64,000 nt of DNA, from assembly GCA_016217545.1 (NCBI GenBank), contig JACRHT010000012.1, positions 496,001-560,000 of the forward strand. The letters are read 5' to 3'. Of this stretch, positions 33,113 through 41,374 are shown one piece after another. The translations under genes and the position numbers were made by a program. The notes under the pieces are model-generated. The model ran no database searches, was not told the DNA's origin, and was given only the letters and a program-made list of their open reading frames with translations. This DNA is from Opitutia bacterium. GTDB lineage: Bacteria > Verrucomicrobiota > Verrucomicrobiia > Opitutales > Opitutaceae. The first letter of the stretch is position 1. Every line of letters starts with the position of its first letter.

Positions 33113-34402
33113 TTACGCCGCTTTTTTCCCGAACGCCGGGTCGATCGTTTTCGCCACGAGGGCGACGGCGAAGAACGACGGCAGCGTCGCGGCGAGGACC
33201 CAGATGAAGAATTTCACGTAGCCGAGGTGATCCTCGATCCAGCCGGCCGCCATGCCGGGCAGCATCATGCCGAGCGCCATGAAGCCCGTGCAAATCGCGT
33301 AGTGCGCCGTCTTGTGCGCGCCTTCGGCGACCTTGATCATGTAGAGCATGTAGGCAGTGAAACCGAAACCGTAGCCGAATTGCTCCACCGCGATCGCGGT
33401 CGACACGACCCACAAACTCGACGGCTGGTAAAGCGCGAGCACGAGGAACGCCACGATCGGCGTGTGCATCGAGAAAATCATCGGCCACAACAGCCGGCGC
33501 AAACCGGCGCGCGAGATCGCCCAGCCACCGACGAGTCCGCCGCACGTGAGCGCGATGATGCCGACCGTGCCGTAGGCGATGCCGAGCTGCTCGTTCGTGA
33601 GGCCGAGACCGCCGGACTCGCGTTTATCGAGCAGGAACGGCGAAAGCAGTTTCAGCGCTTGCGACTCGGCGAGGCGATAAACGAGCAGGAAAAACAGGAT
33701 CAGGCCGATGCCGGGTCGGTCGAAAAAGGAGCGGAACACCGCGAAAAATTCCCGCAGCGTGTCCGTGCCCTGCGCCGTCGCGCGGTCCGCGTCTGGACGC
33801 GGCAGCACGAAGCAGTGCAGCGCGCCGAGCACGCAGAACACCGCAGCGAGCAGGCCGAACACAAGCGACCAAGCCGTCACCACGCTGCCCGTCGACGCGA
33901 TGAGTTTGCCTGCCAGATAAACGAGTCCGCCCTGCGCCGACAGCGTCGCGAGCCGGTAGAACGTGGTGCGCACACCGACGAATGCCGCCTGATCGCCGGT
34001 AGAAATCGCCAGCAGGTAGAAGCCATCCGCCGCAATATCGTGCGTGGCCGAGGCGAACGCCATCAGCCAGAACACTGCGAGCGAGAGCTGGAAGAATTTC
34101 GGGGCCGGCAACGTCAGCGCCACGAGTGCGAACGAGACCCCGATCACGAACTGCAGCGTCCAAATCCAGAATCGCTTCGTGCGAAAGAGATCAACCACCG
34201 GCGACCACAGCGGCTTGATGACCCAAGGCAGATAGAGCCAGCTGGTGTAGAGCGCGATATCGGTGTTGGAGAGGCCGAGGTTCTTGTAGAGCACCGTCGA
34301 GAGCGACATCACGACGACGTAAGGCACGCCCTCCGCGAAATAGAGCGTGGGGATCCACGACCAGGGGTTGCGGGCGGACAGTTGCGGGGCGGGGCTAGGC
34401 AT
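33113..34402 (-). CDS. AmpG-like MFS permease for muropeptides
   Basis: A 12-span MFS transporter. IPTLYFAEGVPYVVVMSLST, LYTSWLYLPWVIKPLWSPVVD and ATHDIAADGFYL fit the AmpG-related group that imports GlcNAc-anhydroMurNAc products. ATG 34402 (MPSPAPQL) was chosen; the frame begins at a TTG 9 bp upstream that overlaps the family C repeat. It is followed on the plus side by the amidase/NagZ genes and preceded by GHL10, MurQ and AnmK, which is why muropeptide import is the favoured substrate. Other sugar specificity is possible. Confidence 0.8.
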   Translation of the reverse strand: MPSPAPQLSARNPWSWIPTLYFAEGVPYVVVMSLSTVLYKNLGLSNTDIALYTSWLYLPWVIKPLWSPVVDLFRTKRFWIWTLQFVIGVSFALVALTLPAPKFFQLSLAVFWLMAFASATHDIAADGFYLLAISTGDQAAFVGVRTTFYRLATLSAQGGLVYLAGKLIASTGSVVTAWSLVFGLLAAVFCVLGALHCFVLPRPDADRATAQGTDTLREFFAVFRSFFDRPGIGLILFFLLVYRLAESQALKLLSPFLLDKRESGGLGLTNEQLGIAYGTVGIIALTCGGLVGGWAISRAGLRRLLWPMIFSMHTPIVAFLVLALYQPSSLWVVSTAIAVEQFGYGFGFTAYMLYMIKVAEGAHKTAHYAICTGFMALGMMLPGMAAGWIEDHLGYVKFFIWVLAATLPSFFAVALVAKTIDPAFGKKAA

Positions 34403-34409
34403 GGGAACC

Positions 34410-34527
34410 AATCGTGCTCGTTCTCCTACTCGTTCTCATTCTCATTCTCGTTCTCGCGCCTCGCGTCGCTCGCACCCGGCAAAGCGGAGCCGAGAGAACG
34501 AGAATGAGAATGAGAACGAGAACGATT
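34410..34527. repeat. Family C element without a gene
   Basis: Starts AATCGTGCTCGTTCTCCTAC and ends GAGAATGAGAACGAGAACGA then TT. The arms are arrays of GTTCTC / GAGAAC units with a 50-nt GC-rich centre. It fills the gap between two same-strand genes, 8 bp upstream of the AmpG-like start and 11 bp after the GHL10 stop. Confidence 0.72.
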
Positions 34528-34537
34528 CATGGGGCGG

Positions 34538-36067
34538 CTATTGGCGGGGCACCGTCAGCGTCGCGCGCGGACCTTCGTTGCCGAGGCGGTTGACGGCGCT
34601 GATCGCGACCGCTTCGACGTCAGGCGCGAGCGTGATGGTGGTCTGGCGGGCGGATTGGACGGCGAGATTCCACTGCGTGCCGCGCCGCGTCCACACGGCG
34701 AAGAGCGCGGCATCGGACGCGGCGGCGATCTTCACCTTGCCGTCGGCGGTGCGCGCGAGCGTCGGCGCGGCGGGTGCCTTCGTGCCGAGCCAAGTCGCGG
34801 CGGGCACGAGCGCGGGCGTGGCGTAGAGCGGCGCGAGTTTTTCGACGATGCCCTTGCGGCCGTCCATGAACGCGACGGCGCTGAAGTGCACGTGGCCGCC
34901 GGCGCCGGGACGGGCCCGCGTCAGCGCGATTTGTTCCGTGATGTCGGTCGGCGACCATTTTTTCTCGTCGCTGATGGCGCTGGTGAACAGGCCGGCGTAG
35001 ATCGCGCGGCCGGCGCGGTTCTGCGCGATCCAGTAGTCGAGCAACACGGGGAAGGACTGCTCCTTGCTCGCGAGCGGCCAGTAAATCTGCGGCACGAAGT
35101 AATCGAGCCAGCCGCGCTCGAGCCAGAGTTCCACGTCGGCGTAGAGCTTGTCGTATTGGCTGAAGCCCTTGATGCCCGCCGGGCGGCGATCGGGGCGGCC
35201 GAGGCCGAACGGGCTGACGCCGAACTGCACCCACGGTTTCTCGGCGTGCACGGCGGCGTGAATCTTTTCCACGAGGCGGTCGACGTTCTCGCGGCGCCAG
35301 TCGGCGCGGGCGAGCTTGCCGCCGGCCTTGCGGTAGGCCTGCCAGGCCGGGTCGTCGGGGAAATCGATCTCCTCCGCCTTCGCGTCCTTCGGCGCGTTGG
35401 CCGGGAGGGGCTTCGCGATCGGATAGGGATAGAAGTAGTCGTCGATGTGCACGCCATCGACGTCGTAGCGGCGCACGACGTCGCGGATGACGGCGAGCGT
35501 GCGCTCGGCGGCGAACGTCTCGCCGGGATCCATCCAGAGATACTCGCCGTATTTCTTCACCGCGCGCGGGTGGGTGTTCGCGATGTGCGATTTGGCGAGC
35601 GGCGACTTCGCCTCGTGGTGGCGCGCGCGGTAAGGGTTGAACCACGCGTGGAGTTCGAGGCCGCGCTTGTGCGCCTCCTCGATCCAAACGGCGAGCGGAT
35701 CGTAGCCGGGCGATTTGCCCTGCGTGCCGGTGAGATACTCGGACCACGGCTCGAGGTCGGACTTGTAGAACGCGTCGGCGGCCGGGCGGACCTGGAAGAT
35801 GACGGCGTTCAGGTGGAGCGCCTTGGTGCGGTCGAGGATCGCGACGATCTCGGCGCGCTGCTGCGCGGCGGTGAGACCCTTCTTGCTCGGCCAATCGATG
35901 TTGTTGACCGTCGCGACCCAGACGCCGCGAAATTCACGCGGCGCGGGCGGGGCGAGTTCCTCGGCGACGGGCGGGACGGGTTTGGCCGGGGGCGTCGGTT
36001 TCGTGGCGCAGCCGGCGATGAACAACACGGCAACGGCCGCCAGGAGGCGGTGGAAGCACGGCATCAT
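34538..36067 (-). CDS. Glycosyl-hydrolase-like 10 lipoprotein (GHL10/DUF187, DigH-like)
   Basis: Lipoprotein signal ending LFIAGC (C20), then a TIM-barrel GHL10 domain with EFRGVWVATVNNIDWPS, VIFQVRPAADAFY, LHAWFNPYRA and DGVHIDDYFYPYP, the family's best-conserved motifs; the acidic residues in HIDDYFYPYP are probable catalytic or binding residues. E. coli DigH of this family cleaves denuded glycan strands of peptidoglycan. The C-terminal part has an FN3-like beta domain. Its start overlaps the murQ stop by 4 bp, so it is co-translated with MurQ. Confidence 0.85.
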   Translation of the reverse strand: MMPCFHRLLAAVAVLFIAGCATKPTPPAKPVPPVAEELAPPAPREFRGVWVATVNNIDWPSKKGLTAAQQRAEIVAILDRTKALHLNAVIFQVRPAADAFYKSDLEPWSEYLTGTQGKSPGYDPLAVWIEEAHKRGLELHAWFNPYRARHHEAKSPLAKSHIANTHPRAVKKYGEYLWMDPGETFAAERTLAVIRDVVRRYDVDGVHIDDYFYPYPIAKPLPANAPKDAKAEEIDFPDDPAWQAYRKAGGKLARADWRRENVDRLVEKIHAAVHAEKPWVQFGVSPFGLGRPDRRPAGIKGFSQYDKLYADVELWLERGWLDYFVPQIYWPLASKEQSFPVLLDYWIAQNRAGRAIYAGLFTSAISDEKKWSPTDITEQIALTRARPGAGGHVHFSAVAFMDGRKGIVEKLAPLYATPALVPAATWLGTKAPAAPTLARTADGKVKIAAASDAALFAVWTRRGTQWNLAVQSARQTTITLAPDVEAVAISAVNRLGNEGPRATLTVPRQ

Positions 36068-36945
36068 GACTGGAGCGCAGCGCGGACGTTGCCCTGCACG
36101 GCGGCGAGCGCGGCCTCGGCGGCGGCGGCATCGAGTTGGCGGCGCAGCATGACGATGGCGACCTTCACGCGGTAACGGCAGGATTCGAGCGCGGCTTTCG
36201 CATCGGCGTCGGTCGCGCCGGTGGCGCGCACCGTCAGCGCGATGGCGCGGCGGTAGAGTTTCTCGTTCGTCGGCATGACGTCGACCATCAGGTTGCCGTA
36301 GACCTTGTGGAGGCGAACCATGATCGCGCTGGAAAGCGTGTTGAGGGCGATCTTCTGCGCGGTGCCGGCCTTGAGGCGCGTGCTGCCGGAGATGACTTCG
36401 CTGCCGGTGTCGAGCGTGACGCCGATCTCGGCGGCGGCGGCGACGGGGGAATTCGGATTGTTGGCGAGGCCGATCGTGAGCGCGCCGGCGGCGCGGGCGG
36501 CTTCGAGCCCGCCGAGCACGTAGGGCGTGCGGCCGGAAGCAGCGAGGCCGATGACAACGTCGTTCGCGGTCGGCGCGACGGCGCGCACGTCGGCGGCGCC
36601 TTGCGCGTGGTTGTCCTCGGCGCCCTCGACGGCGACGAAGAGCGCGTTGCGTCCGCCGGCGAGGAGCGCGACGGCGCGCTCATTCGGCCAGGAGAACGTC
36701 GGCCAGAGCTCGACGCCGTCGAGCAAGCCGAGGCGGCCGGAGGTGCCGGCGCCGACGTAGATGAGGCGGCCGCCACGCGCGAGGCGGGGCGCGGCAGCAT
36801 CGACGGCACGGGCGAGCGAGGCGCGGGCGGCATCCACGACGCGGGCGGCGAAGACTTGATCTTCGGTGAACGCGGCGACGAGTTGCTCCGTCGGATAAAG
36901 GTCGAGTTCGGGGTGGCGGCTGTCCGGCTGCTCGGTGTTCAGCAT
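36064..36945 (-). CDS. murQ: N-acetylmuramic acid 6-phosphate etherase
   Basis: Cleaves the lactyl ether of MurNAc 6-phosphate to GlcNAc 6-phosphate and D-lactate. YVGAGTSGRLGLLD (64-76) and VELWPTF, with E79, are SIS-domain MurQ motifs; VEGAEDNHAQG supplies the second glutamate region. Length 293 is normal. The first in-frame ATG (37029) would add 28 unlikely residues; MLNTEQPDSRHPELDLYPT is the usual MurQ start. Divergent from anmK, overlapping with GHL10. Confidence 0.95.
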   Translation of the reverse strand: MLNTEQPDSRHPELDLYPTEQLVAAFTEDQVFAARVVDAARASLARAVDAAAPRLARGGRLIYVGAGTSGRLGLLDGVELWPTFSWPNERAVALLAGGRNALFVAVEGAEDNHAQGAADVRAVAPTANDVVIGLAASGRTPYVLGGLEAARAAGALTIGLANNPNSPVAAAAEIGVTLDTGSEVISGSTRLKAGTAQKIALNTLSSAIMVRLHKVYGNLMVDVMPTNEKLYRRAIALTVRATGATDADAKAALESCRYRVKVAIVMLRRQLDAAAAEAALAAVQGNVRAALQS

Positions 36946-37073
36946 GAGAAAATTTCGGGAGGGATCGCCATCCTCCTTCGCCGAGGCTTCGGAGAACAAG
37001 CGGCGCGCGAGGAGGTGACGGCGGGACAATCCTGCGTTGCTGCGGCTGGTTCAACCGTTCATTTCGTTTCGGC

Positions 37074-38192
37074 ATGAGTTCTGGGCCGAAAGACGAACTG
37101 TGCGTGGGCGTGCTTTCGGGCACGAGCGTGGATGCCGTGGACGCGGCGCTGGTGCGGTTCGGTCCGCGCATCCAGTTGATCGCGACGCACACGCTGCCCT
37201 ACCCGCCGGAATTGCGCGCGGAGCTGATCGCGCTCGCGGTGCCGGGCGCGAACGAGATCGACCGGCTCGGCGCGGCGGACGTCGCGGTGGGCCGGCACTT
37301 CGCGCGCGCGGTGAACGAGCTGATCGCGTTCGCCGGTCGCGAGCGCGAGGACATCTGCGCCATCGGCAGCCACGGGCAGACGGTGCGGCACCGGCCGGGA
37401 TTGGCGACGCCGTTCACCTTGCAGGTCGGCGATCCGAACACGATCGCGGCGGAGACCGGCGTGCCCGTCGTGGCGGATTTTCGGAGAAAAGACATGGCGC
37501 TCGGCGGCCAGGGTGCGCCGCTCGTGCCAGCGTTCCATAACGCGGTGTTCCGCAGCCGGCGCGAGGCGCGCGCGGTGGTGAACATCGGCGGCATCGCCAA
37601 CATCACGCTGCTGCCGGCCGATCCCAACGCGCTCGTGCTCGGCTACGACACCGGCCCGGGCAACACGCTGCTCGACGCGTGGTGCCGCAAACAGCTCGGC
37701 GAGCCGATGGACCGCGACGGGGCGTTCGCGGCGCGCGGGAAGGTGCGCGAGGACTTGCTGCGCGCGTGGCTGGCCGACGAATTTTTCGCGCGCCCGGCGC
37801 CGAAGAGCACGGGGCCGGAGTATTTTTCGCCCGCGTGGCTCGAGGCCCGCGTGGGCGACGCCGCGCCGGCAGACGTGCAGGCCACGCTCGTCGCGCTGAC
37901 AGCGCAGAGCATCAGCGACGCGATCCGGACGCGCATCGGTTTCGAGCACGCCGGTGTCTTCGTCTGTGGCGGCGGCGCGCAGAATCCCACGCTGATGCGC
38001 GCGATCGCGGAGCGGTTGCCGCGCTGCAAAGTGCAAACCACCGAGGCGCTCGGCATCGAGCCCGGCTGGGTGGAGGCGATGGCTTTCGCGTGGCTGGCGC
38101 GGCAGCGGGTGCACGCGCAGGCGGGGAATTGTCCCGCCGTGACCGGCGCCAAGCGACCCGCGGTGCTCGGCGGGTTGTGGCTGCCGGAGTGA
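37074..38192 (+). CDS. anmK: Anhydro-N-acetylmuramic acid kinase
   Basis: Phosphorylates 1,6-anhydroMurNAc to MurNAc 6-phosphate, the MurQ substrate. GVLSGTSVDAVDA (12-24) is the AnmK N-terminal motif; IGSHGQTVRHRP, NIGGIANITLLP and GPGNTLLDAW cover the sugar-kinase core. Length 372 is normal. It diverges from murQ with a 128-bp shared promoter region, so kinase and etherase are probably co-regulated. Confidence 0.95.
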   Translation: MSSGPKDELCVGVLSGTSVDAVDAALVRFGPRIQLIATHTLPYPPELRAELIALAVPGANEIDRLGAADVAVGRHFARAVNELIAFAGREREDICAIGSHGQTVRHRPGLATPFTLQVGDPNTIAAETGVPVVADFRRKDMALGGQGAPLVPAFHNAVFRSRREARAVVNIGGIANITLLPADPNALVLGYDTGPGNTLLDAWCRKQLGEPMDRDGAFAARGKVREDLLRAWLADEFFARPAPKSTGPEYFSPAWLEARVGDAAPADVQATLVALTAQSISDAIRTRIGFEHAGVFVCGGGAQNPTLMRAIAERLPRCKVQTTEALGIEPGWVEAMAFAWLARQRVHAQAGNCPAVTGAKRPAVLGGLWLPE

Positions 38193-38197
38193 AGCAA

Positions 38198-38219
38198 GGG
38201 CGGTTGCGAACAACCGCCC
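38198..38219. terminator. Hairpin between anmK and the acyltransferase
   Basis: 9-bp stem GGGCGGTTG/CAACCGCCC closed by a CGAA tetraloop, 6 bp after the anmK stop and 13 bp before the convergent acyltransferase stop. No long T-run, so termination strength is uncertain. Confidence 0.6.
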
Positions 38220-38231
38220 CGGCCGACTCGT

Positions 38232-39431
38232 TCAGAGGATCGCGCGCACTCCCGGCAGGCGGCGCAGCGCGGCGGTTACCGCCCAGCTGAGGCCGATGCC
38301 CCCGGCCGTGACGGCGACGGCCTTCACCAGGCCCGGCACCTCGACGGTGAGAAACGCGTATTGGAGCCAGATGACGACCACGTAGTGCACGAGATACATG
38401 CCGTAGGCGTTGCGGCGGAGGCTCGCCCAAATCGCGTTTTCGACGCCCTTCCGGGCCGCCCATGCGAACAGGCTGGTGCTCGTGACCACGCCGCTCACGG
38501 CCATCAACACGCCGGCCGAGAGGCCCCACGCGAGGGAGAACTCGCCGCGCGAGGCCTTGATGCCGTTCACGACCACGGCGACGACGAACGCGACGAAGAC
38601 GATGCCCGCCGCGACTTGCCACAGCACCCAGCGGCGCGCGAGCGAGCCGGTCGGCGCCACGAGTTCGCGCGCGCCATCGCCGCGCCCGCCGAGCGCAACA
38701 CCGTAGAAGAAATACGTCGCGTAGAGCAGCACGCGCGAGCTCTGCACGAAGAACGGACCCCAGCTCGCCCAGTGCATGTGATTCACCTTCATCACCACCG
38801 GAAGGTAGGCCAGCAACGCGGCCACGATCCACACGCCCACCAGACGTCCGGGCCGCGCGCGGCACCAATCACCCGCCCGCGTCAACGCCTCGAACACCCG
38901 CGGCAACGCGAGGTGCAACACCGCGGCCAGCGCGCTGAACGCCAGCAACACCCACAGAAACCACGCCGGACCGGCGGGCCAGTTCGGAAGCTTTGCCCAC
39001 GCGTCGAAGAAGCCGGTGGCCGCCGTCACCGACTCGCGTTGAAGAAACGCCGGGTAGTAGGCCAGCGGCGCGAGCAAACCGGCGCTCACGATGAACGGCA
39101 CTCCGAGCCGCGCGAAGCGATCGAGCAGGAAACCGCCCGCACCTTTGCGCGCGAGACTCGGACCCGTGAAGAGTCCGGCGAGCAAGAACATCAGCGCCAT
39201 GAAGAACGAGTCGTTCCACAGCACCAACAGGTCGACGCCCTGGGCACGCGCGGCGTCGATGATGGGGAAAGCGCCCCAGATCAGGGTGCCGTCGAACGCG
39301 CCGAGTGGCGGCGCGTAGAGGAAATACGCCAGCACCGCATGGTGGGCGATCACGAGCAACGTGAGCAACGAGCGCAGGCGGTCGAGTGACGCGGCACGCC
39401 CGGCGGATGGTTCGGGAGCAGGATTTATCAT
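38232..39431 (-). CDS. Acyltransferase 3 family membrane protein
   Basis: A polytopic protein of 399 residues with about ten spans. SLDRLRSLLTLLVIAHHAVLAYF matches the opening of acyltransferase family 3, with the HH dyad in the first span; FFMALMFLLAGLFTG and RNAYGMYLVHYVVVIWL are further family features. Members O-acetylate glycans or glucans (OatA, MdoC types). ATG 39431 is chosen over the in-frame ATG at 39449 because MINPAPEPSAG starts right before the conserved region. Proximity to wall recycling genes suggests, but does not show, a glycan acceptor. Confidence 0.85.
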   Translation of the reverse strand: MINPAPEPSAGRAASLDRLRSLLTLLVIAHHAVLAYFLYAPPLGAFDGTLIWGAFPIIDAARAQGVDLLVLWNDSFFMALMFLLAGLFTGPSLARKGAGGFLLDRFARLGVPFIVSAGLLAPLAYYPAFLQRESVTAATGFFDAWAKLPNWPAGPAWFLWVLLAFSALAAVLHLALPRVFEALTRAGDWCRARPGRLVGVWIVAALLAYLPVVMKVNHMHWASWGPFFVQSSRVLLYATYFFYGVALGGRGDGARELVAPTGSLARRWVLWQVAAGIVFVAFVVAVVVNGIKASRGEFSLAWGLSAGVLMAVSGVVTSTSLFAWAARKGVENAIWASLRRNAYGMYLVHYVVVIWLQYAFLTVEVPGLVKAVAVTAGGIGLSWAVTAALRRLPGVRAIL

Positions 39432-39509
39432 GAGAAAATGGGTGGGCAAAGCTCACGCCTCGCACCACGGAAGCGGCGTCAGGATGCGCGATAGCAGGAG
39501 GTCTCGCGG

Positions 39510-41144
39510 TTAGTCGGGCGGACGCGCGATGCGCCGGCGCACGGCGCGCGCGTAGAGCGTCGTCGGCACGAGGCTCAGGACGACGATGAGCGCGCAGAAA
39601 ATCAGCCAGTCGCGGCCGGCGTTGGGATCGGCCATCATGCGCTGCGCAAAGCTGTCGTTGGCGTGCGGCGCCAGCGCGAACGGCGCGGCGGCGATGTGGT
39701 GGGAGAACGCGAGGTTGGCGCTGCGCGCGGTTTCCCAACCCGTAGCCGAGAGGCCTCCCGAGGCGTGCCAGCCGACGGACACGGAGCCGACTGCCACGCC
39801 GCCGAAGCAAATCGCGCCGAGGCTGATGAGGCCGAGGTTGACGGCGCCGAGCGTGAGCGCACCGAGCGCGACGCCGCCCACGCTGACGAGGCCGACGGCC
39901 CAGCCACCGAAGGCGAAGAGCACGCCCACGGCGCGGTCGCCGCCGGCGATCCAGCCGACGGCGGGATTTTGCGAGGCATCGGGAGAGGAAAAGCGGATGT
40001 GCACCAGCGGCAGGCCAAGCAGGGTCGCGCGCGTGCGAAACTCAGCGAGACGCGAACCGATGCGATCGGACGGATGCGAAAACTTCTCCGGCTCGCGCAG
40101 CCGCTCGGCCGAGCGCAGCTCGCGACTGATGCGGAGCGCGCGGACCATGGCGAACGACCAAACGACGGCGAAGCCCGCAACCGTGGTGTGGTGCACGGCG
40201 GCGATCGCCGGCAACTGCTCCGGCCAGCGCATGGCGGCGAGGCGCAGTCCGAAGATGAAGAGCAGAAAAGCGACAAAGCTGCCGAACAGCACGGCGGTCG
40301 TGACGACCACGACGCGCCGCTCGCGCGCGGTGCGCGCTTGATCGAGATTCATGCGCAGCGTCAGCACGGTCGTGATGAAGCCGCTGATCGAGGCGAGGAT
40401 GGTCGCGAACAAGGCGAACTTCGCGAGGCCGCTCGCGCCTTTCGTCGCGGCGGCGGCAGCGGTTCCGGCCACGGCGGCCTTGGCGGGCGGCGATAACGCG
40501 GGCAGCGCGGCGAGCACGCCGACGGTGAAGACGCGGCCCGGCGTGCTGCGCGCGAGCGCGTCTTCGACGAGTGCGAGCACTTGCTCCTTGAGCATGTTGC
40601 GGCCGCGCGCGAGGCGCTGTTTCACGTTATCCTCGGTGAGATCGAGTTCGGCGGCGACGTGCTCGATCGAGCGGTGCTCGCGATAGAACAGAACGAGCGG
40701 CTCGCGGTAGGTTTCCGGCAGATCGCGCAGCGCCTGCCAGACGAGCGCTTGGTCGTCGCGATCGGCGGCGGCGGTATCGGCCGAAGGCAGGTCGCTCGGG
40801 AGCTCGAGCGCGTGGTCGAGTGGCTCGGCGCCGCGGGCGGGCTCGCGTCCGTCGCGCCGGCGCGCGTGGCTGATCTTGAAACGGAGAATGGAGCAGAGCC
40901 ACGCGCGGAGTTTTTCCGGCTCGCGCAGCTCGCCGAGTTTCAGCCACGCGGTGACGAAGGTTTCCTGCGCGACGTCCTCGCTCGCGGCGACATCGCCGAG
41001 CGAGGAGTAGGCGAGCGAGCAGAGCAGTCGCTGGTAGCGCTCCACGATCTGCTCGAACGCGGAGCGATTGCCGCCAAGGCAGGCGGCGACCAGATCGGCA
41101 TCGCTGGCGGTGTGGAGCAGGGCCATGACTTCGGGCGCTTTCAT
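39510..41144 (-). CDS. ECF sigma factor fused to a membrane domain with pentad glycine repeats
   Basis: Residues about 1-190 are a sigma-70 family ECF factor: region 2 (AFEQIVERYQRLLCSLAYSSLGDVAASEDVAQETFVTAW) and region 4 (LRDLPETYREPLVLFYREHRSIEHVAAELDLTEDNVKQRL). Then come four or more membrane spans. At about 420-470 a strikingly regular 5-residue period appears: GLVSV, GGVAL, GALTL, GAVNL, GLISL, GAICF, GGVAV, GSVSV. Total 544 residues, about three times a normal ECF factor. The fusion suggests a membrane-anchored sigma factor, possibly released by proteolysis. No separate anti-sigma gene is adjacent. Confidence 0.8.
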   Translation of the reverse strand: MKAPEVMALLHTASDADLVAACLGGNRSAFEQIVERYQRLLCSLAYSSLGDVAASEDVAQETFVTAWLKLGELREPEKLRAWLCSILRFKISHARRRDGREPARGAEPLDHALELPSDLPSADTAAADRDDQALVWQALRDLPETYREPLVLFYREHRSIEHVAAELDLTEDNVKQRLARGRNMLKEQVLALVEDALARSTPGRVFTVGVLAALPALSPPAKAAVAGTAAAAATKGASGLAKFALFATILASISGFITTVLTLRMNLDQARTARERRVVVVTTAVLFGSFVAFLLFIFGLRLAAMRWPEQLPAIAAVHHTTVAGFAVVWSFAMVRALRISRELRSAERLREPEKFSHPSDRIGSRLAEFRTRATLLGLPLVHIRFSSPDASQNPAVGWIAGGDRAVGVLFAFGGWAVGLVSVGGVALGALTLGAVNLGLISLGAICFGGVAVGSVSVGWHASGGLSATGWETARSANLAFSHHIAAAPFALAPHANDSFAQRMMADPNAGRDWLIFCALIVVLSLVPTTLYARAVRRRIARPPD

Positions 41145-41222
41145 CGTGTCGCACAATGAAGTGCCCGGAAAGGCCGAAGAGGTGACAAAGATTCGGTGGA
41201 TTTTTTGCCGGAGGCCCGACGA

Positions 41223-41248
41223 GGGCGGTTGAGGGCAACCGCCCCTAC
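41223..41248. repeat. Half of a family A hairpin
   Basis: GGGCGGTTGAGGGCAACCGC then CCCTAC: a single hairpin ending CTAC, like the right half of the BIME-like unit at 12215-12295. No GTAG partner lies close by on the left. Confidence 0.5.
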
Positions 41249-41314
41249 CCGAGCAAATCCGCCGCGCGGGTGTGCGGGGCGCACATCTCACGATTTCCGC
41301 GGCGCGGCGCGACG

Positions 41315-41374
41315 GTAGTCGCGCCCTCCAAGCCGGTCTCCATCTGGAGACGGCTCGCTGGCGTTCGCCGCTAC
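41315..41374. repeat. Family A unit overlapping the M20 peptidase stop codon
   Basis: Starts GTAGTCGCGCCCTCC and ends GCCGCTAC at 41374, with an inner hairpin CCGGTCTCCATCTGGAGAC then GG. The CTA of its CTAC end is the complement of the TAG stop codon of the M20 peptidase gene. Confidence 0.55.
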
